From a bacterium (GTDB taxonomy: Bacteria > Ratteibacteria > UBA8468 > B48-G9 > DTJG01), in contig JAOAAW010000033.1 of the NCBI GenBank assembly GCA_026418655.1, positions 1 through 18,795 of the forward strand: 18,795 bases of DNA, given 5' to 3'. The notes under the pieces were generated by a model. It did no database searches and was not told the DNA's origin. It saw only the letters and a program-made list of their open reading frames with translations. Below, in pieces: positions 1 through 8,000 of this stretch. A program made the translations under genes and the position numbers. Within the stretch, counting starts at the first letter, position 1, and each line of letters opens with the position of its first letter.

Positions 1-67
1 AGTTTAATCAGAGAAATTTATTATACCATTCAGTTAAAAAAGAGAATTCTTACCAAACATTTACAGG

Positions 68-1363
68 ATGAAGAAAAAATTCTCCAATAACACAGAAGAA
101 TATAAACAGCTGCTTTCCATCTTTAATTCCCTTGATGAAGTGATATATGTGGTTGATCCTGAAAATTATGAAATTCTTTATGTCAATCCAGTAGTAAAAA
201 AATCTTTCGGGAATGTTATAGGTGAAAGATGCTATGAAGCGTTCCAGAATCTTAATAAACCTTGTACTTTTTGTACCAATAAATACATCTTTGGTCCGAA
301 TGCAAAACCGGTTTATATCTGGGAATTTCAGAATAAGGTAAACAAAAGATGGTACAGATGTATCGATAGAGCATTAACCTGGATTGATGGAAGAAAAGTC
401 CGTTTTGAGTTAGCAATTGATATTACAGATAAGAAACTTATTGAAGAATCTTTGCGAGAGAATGAACGAAGATACAAAGATCTTTGGAACAACGCACCTG
501 TCGCGTATCACATAGTTGACAGAAACGGCATAATTATGGATGTTAACAAAACTGAGCTTAAACTGCTCGGCTATAAAAAAAATGAAATGATAGGTAAACC
601 AATTTTTGACTTTATCACTCCTGCCCAGAGAAAACAGGCGTATCAAAGGTTCCTTAAGAAAATTAAGGGTGAAAAAGTTGAAAGTACTTATGATAGAATT
701 TACCTTAAGAAAGACGGTACCCCTCTTTATGTTTCAATTTACGACGTACCTGAAAAAAATGGAAAGGGCGAAATTATCGGTATGCGTACCGCAATGATTG
801 ATATCACAGAATTGAAAAAACTGGAACAAGCATTAAAAGAAGCATCACTCAAAGATGAGTTAACAGGACTTTATAACAGGAGGGGTTTTTTTACACTTGC
901 TGAACAGGAAATTCGCAGAACCCAGAGAAACAAAAAACCCTTCTTTATACTTTTTATTGATTTTGATAGGTTGAAGAATATCAATGATACAAAAGGACAT
1001 CTTATTGGTGATCAGGCATTGAAGAAACTTGGAGAAATTCTAAAAGAAACATTCAGAAAATCAGATATTATTGCAAGAATTGGTGGGGATGAGTTTGTGA
1101 TTCTTGCGCCCGAAATCAAAAATGAGGAAGAGGTAAAGATCCTTATTTCACGTTTGAGAGATAAAATAAAAGTTCATAACAGTGAAACCAGCGGATTATA
1201 TCAGATTTCAATCAGTATTGGCAGTGTGCAATATACTGGTAAAGAGCCGCCTGTGAGCATTGATAAACTTCTTGCTCTTGCCGACAAAAAAATGTACCAG
1301 GAAAAAAAGGATAAATTTAAAACATTGAAAAATATCTCTGGAAGTATATTTGACTGGTCTTAA
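68..1363 (+). CDS. PAS-PAS-GGDEF diguanylate cyclase
   Basis: A 431-residue cytosolic protein that should make c-di-GMP from two GTP. No signal peptide or membrane segment is visible. Residues about 10-125 and 130-250 are two PAS sensor domains, each ending in the usual DIT-D/E-hinge (DITDKK, DITELK). The GGDEF domain covers about 255-415: DELTGLYNRR linker at 263-272, intact GGDEF at 339-343, and an RxxD product-inhibition site (R330, D333) five residues before it, so it is predicted active and feedback-inhibited. The first PAS has a C-x10-C-x2-C set (C55, C66, C69; CTFC) that could bind metal or an Fe-S cluster; that is inference. The start is the ATG directly after ACAGG; the Shine-Dalgarno is poor and very close, but in-frame stops lie just upstream. 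It appears monocistronic, followed by a separately transcribed tRNA gene. Confidence 0.93.
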   Translation: MKKKFSNNTEEYKQLLSIFNSLDEVIYVVDPENYEILYVNPVVKKSFGNVIGERCYEAFQNLNKPCTFCTNKYIFGPNAKPVYIWEFQNKVNKRWYRCIDRALTWIDGRKVRFELAIDITDKKLIEESLRENERRYKDLWNNAPVAYHIVDRNGIIMDVNKTELKLLGYKKNEMIGKPIFDFITPAQRKQAYQRFLKKIKGEKVESTYDRIYLKKDGTPLYVSIYDVPEKNGKGEIIGMRTAMIDITELKKLEQALKEASLKDELTGLYNRRGFFTLAEQEIRRTQRNKKPFFILFIDFDRLKNINDTKGHLIGDQALKKLGEILKETFRKSDIIARIGGDEFVILAPEIKNEEEVKILISRLRDKIKVHNSETSGLYQISISIGSVQYTGKEPPVSIDKLLALADKKMYQEKKDKFKTLKNISGSIFDWS

Positions 1364-1386
1364 TTGCATATCTACCATGATTAAGA

Positions 1387-1414
1387 TTGAAAATTTTCAT
1401 CAAGATGCTATAAT
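1387..1414 (+). promoter_or_regulatory. tRNA-Thr promoter with extended -10
   Basis: TTGAAA at 1387-1392 and a perfect TATAAT at 1409-1414 are separated by 16 bp. TG at 1406-1407 gives the extended -10 form TGnTATAAT. The predicted start point is near 1421, about 11 bases before the mature tRNA 5' end. It is one of the strongest sigma70-like promoters in the window, fitting a stable RNA gene. Confidence 0.8.
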
Positions 1415-1431
1415 TTTTCCTAAATCTATTT

Positions 1432-1503
1432 GCCGCCTTAGCTCAGTGGTAGAGCAGGGCACTTGTAATGCTCAGGTCCGCGGTTCAAATCCGCGAGGCG
1501 GCT
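1432..1503 (+). tRNA. tRNA-Thr (anticodon UGU)
   Basis: A complete cloverleaf can be folded by hand. Acceptor arm GCCGCCT (1432-1438) pairs with AGGCGGC (1496-1502). D arm GCTC/GAGC surrounds AGTGGTA. Anticodon stem GGGCA/TGCTC holds the loop CTTGTAA, with anticodon TGT, reading ACA (threonine). T arm CGCGG/CCGCG encloses the standard TTCAAAT loop. The discriminator base is T1503 and the 3' CCA is not encoded, so CCA-adding enzyme is needed. The variable loop is short, as in class I tRNAs. No clear terminator follows it; the next bases are AT-rich and unstructured. Confidence 0.97.
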
Positions 1504-1547
1504 ATTGTAAGATATACTATATAATCCACCATGCTGTAATCTGTCTT

Positions 1548-1700
1548 TCAGTGGAAAAATTTGTTTACCAATAAAAACATTCCATGCAGGAACATAGTAA
1601 AATAAATTTCAATTGGAAAACCTCTTGCCCTTGGATACCAATTCTCATTATAGTCATCAAGATACATATGCGCAGTTTGGGATAGTTTAAGGAATTTGTA
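1548..1700 (-). pseudogene. Possible remnant of a pseudopilin-like (type II secretion/pilin family) gene
   Basis: The minus strand is open for 50 codons, from a TAG at 1701-1703 down to a TGA at 1548-1550. The translation contains KLSQTAHMYLDDYNENWYPR, which resembles the LKQIGLA-HMYxxDYNExxP segment that follows the N-terminal helix in the abundant H-X9-DG/DUF1559-like pseudopilin family of PVC and related bacteria. There is no start codon in a sensible place, no GFTLIELL prepilin peptidase motif and no continuation on the other side, so it cannot encode a working pilin. Downstream residues (ARGFPIEIYFTMFLHGMFLL) are less recognisable. I read it as the decayed middle of such a gene, lying between the tRNA and the lyase. 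The match is from memory of the family, over about 20 residues, and could be chance. Confidence 0.42.
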
Positions 1701-1704
1701 CTAT

Positions 1705-1723
1705 TTTCTGAAAAATTCAGAAA
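1705..1723. promoter_or_regulatory. Palindromic operator-like site upstream of the lyase promoter
   Basis: TTTCTGAA (1705-1712) and TTCAGAAA (1716-1723) form a perfect 8-bp inverted repeat around a 3-base AAA spacer. The right arm touches the first base of the proposed -35 box. The stem is AT-rich with no T-run, so it does not look like a terminator. Placement suggests binding by a dimeric regulator; the regulator is unknown. Confidence 0.5.
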
Positions 1724-1751
1724 TGACAAAAAGGTCCTTTTCTGATAAAAT
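1723..1751 (+). promoter_or_regulatory. Promoter of the heparinase-type lyase gene
   Basis: ATGACA at 1723-1728 (five of six to TTGACA) is followed after 17 bp by TAAAAT at 1746-1751. TG at 1743-1744 makes it an extended -10. The predicted start is near 1758, giving an 18-base leader to the ATG at 1776. A direct repeat GTCCTTTTCTG (1734-1744) / GTCCTTATCTG (1753-1763), one mismatch and 19 bp apart, brackets the -10 and the start point. Confidence 0.65.
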
Positions 1752-1775
1752 TGTCCTTATCTGTTTGAGACTAAA

Positions 1776-3857
1776 ATGAAAGCATGTTTTTCTTGCTTTT
1801 TTTTAATATTTTTAATAAGTGTATTATTCTCTTACGCTCATGAAAATTTTGTCTTTTCCCGGCATCCAAGATTTTTGTATACAAGCGTAGAGATTGAAAA
1901 CATAAAAAAAGATTCCTCAAAAAGTATTGAAATACAGAATATCATAAAGCAGGCAGATAGTATCCTTGATGAACCATTGAGAGTTCCTGAAAAAGAAGGT
2001 GACTGGATTTTCTACTATGCCTGTCCGAAGGATGATGCCACGCTGAAGGCTGAAACAGAAAGCAGACATATCTGTCCTGCATGTGGCCCAGTTTATACTG
2101 ATGCGAGAGCCAGTACCGCATAGCGAACCTATGTCAACTATAAGATTGACAGAGATTGTCTCGTGCTGGCAAAAGCATATGCATTTACAGGTAATGAAAG
2201 GTATGCTGAAAGAGTTAAACAGGTATTGCTTAAACTTGCTTCACTATATCCATCTTTTATAAGACATGATAGATGGGGAAGAAGAGGCATGCTTGCTGTT
2301 GTGGGTGGAAGAAGATATGCTCAGAATCTTGATGAGGCAGTTTCAGCAATAGATTTAGCCAGTGCGTATGACCTTGTTGCAAACGCTCAATGTTTTTCTG
2401 ATGAAGACAAAAGGATCAGTGAGAAACTTTTGCAGGATATTGTAAGAGAGATATTGAGATTTCAAATCTTCCATGGTGGCAGAAATAATCATCAGACCTG
2501 GTTCAATGCCGCATACACAGTTGTTGGACTTGTGACAGGCGATGAATCTTTAATAAATGAAGGGATTTATGGGAAATATGGGCTTTTATGGCAGATTGAA
2601 AACAGTGTTACAAAGGATGGCTTATGGTATGAAGGTACTATTGCATACCATTTCTATGCATTGCAGGCAATACAGTATACACTTGACGCAGCAAAAAGAG
2701 CGGGTATTGATTTTTCAAAAAACGAAAGATTGAAATCAATGTGGCTGGGACCAATTAATCTTGCATATCCTGATGGGAATCTTCCAGTTTTCCACGATAG
2801 TGATCCTGCAAATCTTAAAAATTACCAGGTTTTCTTTTTATGGGGGTTCAGATATTTTGGAGATAACATTCTTGCCCGGTATGGTGGAATTCAATTACAG
2901 GAGAGTCAGCAGAGAAATCCTGGGAGTGTTAATCTCTCTGATATCGGTATAGCCATTTTGAGAAAAGGGAAGGACAATAAACAGGTTTGTGTGATGATGG
3001 ACTATGGCCCACACGGAGATAGCCATGGCCATCCTGACAAATTAAATATTGTTTTGTTTGCGAACGGAAAGGAATTTTTGCTTGATCCAGGAAGAATCAG
3101 TTATAGTGTGCCTGAATATAAAACATGGTGCAGAACTACCCTTGCTCATAACACGGTTATAATAGATGAAAAGAACCAGCTTCCGACAGAGGGAAAACTT
3201 GTATTTTTTGAAAACACTGAAGATTATTCTGCTTGTTTTGCCTCCTGTAATTCTGCCTATCCTGGCTATTTATTGAAAAGGTTTCTTGTATTGACAGAAG
3301 ATTTTCTTATTGATGTTTTTACGGTGGAAGGAAAGAAGAAAGCAAAGATTGATTGGATAATTCACTTCAGAGGACAGATCAAAGACAGCAAAGATTTTCT
3401 TCCAATAGAATTTCAAAATTCAAAGGATGGGTACATGCATCTGAGAGATGTGAGAAGGTTTAATAGAAGGGATGAAACACTTTCCATAGAGATTTCCCAG
3501 GACAAAAATAATTGCATAAGAATATTTATGTGCAACACAAAAAATTCAGAAATTCTTACAGGAACCGGTATTGGCTATCATCTTAGAGATAGTGTGCCTT
3601 TCTTGTTACAGAGAAAGGATACAGATATGACTGTTTTTGTTACTGTTTATGATTTTTCTTCCATAATAAAGCAGGTTCAAACCATACCCATTTATGGGGA
3701 AAAAAATAAAAAAATTTCCATGAATGAAGCATTGGGACTGAAAATTGTACTTCCTGAAAAAACCTTTGAAATAGGAATTGATTTGAGAGACAGAATTTCT
3801 GATAAGACCTTTTTCAATGGCAAAAAATTTCAAAGATTGTCATTCAGAAAAATCTAA
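1776..3857 (+). pseudogene. Secreted heparinase II/III-type polysaccharide lyase, interrupted by an in-frame TAG
   Basis: One reading frame of 693 codons (TAG counted) encodes a signal peptide (hydrophobic to about residue 21), an alpha/alpha-toroid and a C-terminal beta-sandwich of the heparinase II/III-like superfamily. These lyases cleave uronic-acid polysaccharides by beta-elimination. Expected active-site segments are present: NNHQTW (N237-H239), WYEG with Y291 in AYHFY, HGDSHGHPD (H413-H419) and LAHNTV (H458). Codon 116 (2121-2123) is TAG in STA[stop]RTYVNYK, where relatives have the conserved AWR, so TGG to TAG is the simplest reading. Both sides keep the same frame. The product stops after 115 residues; a restart at GTG 2163 would lack the signal peptide and part of the fold. 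The N-terminal piece has CPACG, as in relatives. The Shine-Dalgarno before ATG 1776 is weak. Tail overlaps mnmA. Confidence 0.85.
2121..2123 (+). other. Premature amber codon at a conserved Trp position
   Basis: TAG lies in frame 0 of the lyase, between codons for STA and RTY. A single G-to-A change in TGG explains it. The same codon ends mnmA, where reading through would add only seven residues before a TGA, so that use does not by itself prove that TAG is always a stop here. Confidence 0.85.
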
Positions 3858-4921
3858 TCTTTTATGAAACCACCACCTATCAGTATATCATCTTTGTAGA
3901 ATACAGCTGCCTGCCCGGGTGTAATTGCCCTTTGTGGTTTATCAAAGTGAACGAGTATCTCATTGCCTTTTTCAGGATAGATTTTTGATACTGCTTCACG
4001 GTGTTTGTATCTGATTTTTGTTTTCACTTTCATCGGTTCCCTCAAATTTTCTACACCTACAAAATTGACCTCACCTGCAACAAGTTTATCTCTATACAGG
4101 GATTTTTCTTCGCCGACAATGATTGTGTTTTCTTCTGCAAGGATTTTAATGACATATAAAGGGTTTCTGCTTGCAATTCCAAGTCCTTTTCTCTGCCCGA
4201 TTGTATAATGAATGATACCCTTGTGTGTTCCAAGGACATTTCCTTTTTCATCAACAATTGGGCCCTTTTCTGCCTTGTCAAAAAGAAAAATTCTGTTTCC
4301 CGCGATGAAGTCCTGACTTTCTTTTTTTTCAACAATTTTTAGACCCTGTTTTCTTGCAATTTCTTTCACCTGTTCTTTTGTAAAATTCCCAAGCGGAAAA
4401 ATAACCCTTGAAAGCTGTTCCTGGGTTAGAAGAAAAAGAAAATAACTCTGGTCTTTATTCCTGTCATTTGCTTTTTTTAAAATGAATCTTCCAGAACCTT
4501 TATCAAACTCAACATTGGCATAATGGCCTGTTGCAAAGAAATCAAATGCAATTCCTTTTTTTTCAAGTTCCTGAATTATGAAAGAAAACTTAACAAACCT
4601 GTTGCATACCACACAGGGATTGGGTGTTCTGCCTGAAAGATATTCTTTTTTAAAATAGTCAATTACCCTTTTCTTGAATTCCTCTCTTGCATCCACAAAG
4701 TGTATGTTTATTCCGAGGATTTTGCTTATTTTTTCAAGTTCTTCAATCTCTTTTTCTTCCGGTCCATAACAGGAAGATTTGTTTCTGCATTCTGCATGGT
4801 ATTTACCATCCCAGGTTTTCATAAACACGCCTTCAACAGAATAACCCTGTTGCTTTAACAAAAGTGCAGCAACAGTTGAATCCACACCACCGCTCATTCC
4901 TACAATGACTTTTTTCTTCAT
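3854..4921 (-). CDS. mnmA: tRNA 2-thiouridine(34) synthase MnmA
   Basis: This 355-residue enzyme activates U34 of tRNA Lys/Glu/Gln with ATP and inserts sulfur to make s2U34. The N-type PP-loop GMSGGVDS is at 8-15, followed by the ATP/tRNA segments ATGHYA (130-135) and DQSYFL (157-162), then IGQRKGLGIA (241-250) and the C-terminal beta-barrel ending in PGQAAVFY (335-342). The first catalytic cysteine lies in NPCVVCNRF (C103, C106). The usual second cysteine in SQDxCF is missing: the segment reads ESQDFIAGNRIF (201-212). Two extra cysteines, C45 and C51 (SSCYGPEE), sit in the N-terminal domain. Length and all other motifs are normal, so it is likely functional but of a variant type. No Shine-Dalgarno precedes the ATG because the promoter abuts it. 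The last codon is TAG, overlapping the TAA of the convergent lyase gene. Confidence 0.95.
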   Translation of the reverse strand: MKKKVIVGMSGGVDSTVAALLLKQQGYSVEGVFMKTWDGKYHAECRNKSSCYGPEEKEIEELEKISKILGINIHFVDAREEFKKRVIDYFKKEYLSGRTPNPCVVCNRFVKFSFIIQELEKKGIAFDFFATGHYANVEFDKGSGRFILKKANDRNKDQSYFLFLLTQEQLSRVIFPLGNFTKEQVKEIARKQGLKIVEKKESQDFIAGNRIFLFDKAEKGPIVDEKGNVLGTHKGIIHYTIGQRKGLGIASRNPLYVIKILAEENTIIVGEEKSLYRDKLVAGEVNFVGVENLREPMKVKTKIRYKHREAVSKIYPEKGNEILVHFDKPQRAITPGQAAVFYKDDILIGGGFIKD

Positions 4922-4928
4922 AACTCAA

Positions 4929-4957
4929 ATTATATTGTTTTTCAAAAAACTTGACAA
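4929..4957 (-). promoter_or_regulatory. mnmA promoter, near-leaderless
   Basis: On the minus strand TTGTCA (4957-4952) and a perfect TATAAT (4934-4929) are 17 bp apart. Only seven bases separate the -10 from the ATG at 4921, so transcription should begin on or one base before the start codon. The 14-bp palindrome GTTTTTCAAAAAAC (4937-4950) fills the spacer. Confidence 0.72.
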
Positions 4958-4979
4958 AATTCTTTTAAATTGTTAACTT
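4951..4979 (+). promoter_or_regulatory. Probable promoter of the GH-like/sialidase-like pair
   Basis: A perfect TTGACA lies at 4951-4956, sharing five bases with the mnmA -35 on the other strand. At 17 bp spacing the -10 is the poor TAACTT (4974-4979), so it may need an activator. A start near 4986 would give a leader of about 20 bases carrying AGGAGG at 4995-5000 before the ATG at 5006. Confidence 0.45.
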
Positions 4980-5005
4980 TTTGACTACCAACGCAGGAGG
5001 ACGAA

Positions 5006-8000
5006 ATGAGAAAAATTATGATGTTGTTGATTGTTCTTATGGCAGGTGCTTGTTTTTCAGCGCAGCAGAATGAAATAGAAAAGGTTCTTGGTTCAAAAGC
5101 AGATGATTGGAGCATATCAGGAGCAAAATACTCTTATGATATTAAGGATGGTTCTCCAATTCTTGTCACGGCTAAGGATGGATATGTTATTATTACTGGA
5201 AAGAATCTATATGACACCCAATCTGAATATAAATTATCCTTTTATCTTTCGCCTGAGAAACCTTATGGCTCAAGTATCAGTGTTTCTGTTGGGTGTGCTG
5301 ACTTGCCTGATAAAACAAAACAGTCATTTAATGCATCAGTAAGTGCTCCGCACGACTTAAAGTACATTGCCTACAGTTTCAATATTCAACCGGATGCAGG
5401 GAAAACGCAACATGGGAATCTATATTTTAAGGCATTTTCTGACATAGATTTGAGCTGGCCTGATGAAATAAGAAAAAATATTGAATGGCAGATAGCGAAT
5501 GCACCAAAGATAAATGAGATCCTTCATACAATGAAACTTGTTATTGATAGGGGTTTATTCAGGGTTTATCTTGATGGAAGATTCGTTGGCCAATTGAGGG
5601 CAAAACACCAGATACAGGAAAAAGGGACGATCAAAATTACGATGTACTATGGTGCGAAACTTGTAAGTATGAATGTTGGCAAGCCATTACAATTTGATGA
5701 AAGATTTTTCCCACTGGAAATATCTGGATTTGTAAATAGTTCTACAGTTATCAAAGGATTGAGATTAGCAAAAGGTCAGATTGAAGATTTGAAAAAAAAT
5801 CTATTGAAAGGAGAAGTGCCGTTTATATTGGCAGAAACAAAGGAAAGAAATGATCATATTGACCTTGGTGCAAGCTGGGTGCAGTTTGGTGCGATAAAGG
5901 GATACATAGCAGCATGTTTCGGTACATTTGGCGGTAGATGGGTTTCAGCGGATAGAATAGAACCTTCAAGGTTCTGCTTGTATGTTCCTTATGCAAGGTA
6001 CAAAGCACTTCATATCATAGGAACTTTTGATGGCGAAAAAAATAATGTTCCTATTATAACAGCGCAGTTTTACAGACCCAATGCAGGTCATCCTTTTAAT
6101 TTTTCTGGCAAAGTTCCCATCTATTCAGCAAAATCAGGTGCTGAAAAGGTTTATCCTGTAAAACTTGAAAATGGACAGGTTATTAATCTGTTTCATACTA
6201 TTGTGCCGATAGATCCTGGTGCTATGGATTGGTTTTCTGACCTTGACAGGGTTGGTCTGGAATTAACAAAACAGGTCCAACCATACCGTGCATATCCTGA
6301 CCCACTTGAGTACAGCTGGCATCCTGCTGGACTTCCCAGTGGTGTACATATTTATGCTGCAACCCTTGAAGCGGTTGAAACAGATATTGATTTGAAACCT
6401 GATGCCGCAGGTCATGTCTGGACAGCACCATCCAGGCCTTCTTATACAGCCAAAGTTACCAATAGGACAGGTTCAGACAAAAATATTGAATTGCAGGTTT
6501 CAACAATTGATTATGACGGGATAGATAAGTCCATACAGAAGCAATCCATAAAGTTGAAACCATATGAAACGGGCACCGTAAATTTTTCATTGAACCCAAA
6601 ACGATATGGTTTACATTATTTGAATGTTACCTGTTCATCCGATAATGAAAGATATGTCTGTTCAAGAAATTTTGCTTATCTTCATCCTGATACAAGGGAA
6701 AGGGGAAACTGGAGTGAAGGAAAGGGTCCGATTTTTGGATACTGGAACTGGTCTGGTGCACATGACACGCCAGACCTGAAAACCGAGCTTATTGTGATGG
6801 CACAGGCTGGCGCAGAAACAAATCTTACAACATACAGAAATGCAAGTCCGGAAATAAGAGAACTTGCTGAAAAATTAGGATATGTTTCTTATAAAGCATT
6901 TGATGGTGGTGTGATATATGTAAATAGTTTTGCCTATGCAAACGCTAAATACTATGACCCGAAAAATCCAGAAGCAACACAGAAATGGCTGATTGAAGAA
7001 CTGAAGAAATACAGGGTGGAAAAAAGTCCAATAAACAAACCAGAATATATTCTGTTCTTTCCTGAACCAGGCATTGGGCCAATTACCTATGGTATATGGC
7101 CCACCCATTATAATGAGCCAGATTACAAGCTGACAGAGGATGAGGAAAAATCTTTTAAGGCACAGCTTGAGAAATTCCTGCTTGGTGCAAGAGCAGTCAG
7201 GAAAGAATGGCCTGATGTTAAGATTTTACTGCCACACGGAGACCCGCATTATACGGCAATATTTCTAAGATTGAGTCCTGAGGCAAGGGAATTGATTGAT
7301 GGTGTTGGTCTGGATTTACCCGGTTTTGAAAGGACACCTGAACAGCCAGTACATCAGGTTGTTCTTAACAGGCTGTATCCAATTTTACAGGACATAAGAA
7401 AATACAAGCCCAATCCATATCTTGTAGTTGTGGAAGGGACATGTATTTCATCAGCTGACTATGACACAAGCTTTGAAGACCAGGCAAATATTGCAACAAG
7501 AAATTTTCTTGTTCTCATCGGATATGGAATAAACAACCACGCAAGTTCTAATGCTCCTTTTGATTGTGCAAATTACTGGGGTGAAAATCACTATGGAGGT
7601 GGCTATTGCACACGGTTACCACTTGCCATGCCAAAGCTGGCATATGTATCATATGCCACACTGACAAGACATATTAACAGATGTAATTTTGTCAGGTATG
7701 TACCAACAGGAAGTACCTCTACATATTGCCAGGAATACAAACACTATAAAACAGGGAAACTTGTCTATGTCTTATGGACAGTGAGAGGGAAAAGACCTGT
7801 CACTATAAAACTTGAACCAGGTCAGACAGTTGAAGTTTATGATATAAATGACAATCCAGTTGTTTTGAAGGAAAAAAATGGCGCAGCAACATTTTACATT
7901 GGACAATCTCCTGTGTATCTTGAAGGACTTAAGAAAGAAATTGAGCTGGCGCTTGGTGAACCAGATCACAGCGATTCATTGCCTTCAAAAAATTCAATTA

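Noticed and set aside
1..67. Possible upstream gene end or promoter before the diguanylate cyclase
   Set aside because: Only AT-rich sequence with stops in the downstream frame; TTATAC is too weak to call without a -35 box.
2163..3857. A separate lyase gene starting at GTG 2163
   Set aside because: It is in the same frame as the preceding 115 codons, has no ribosome site, and would lack the signal peptide and part of the toroid.
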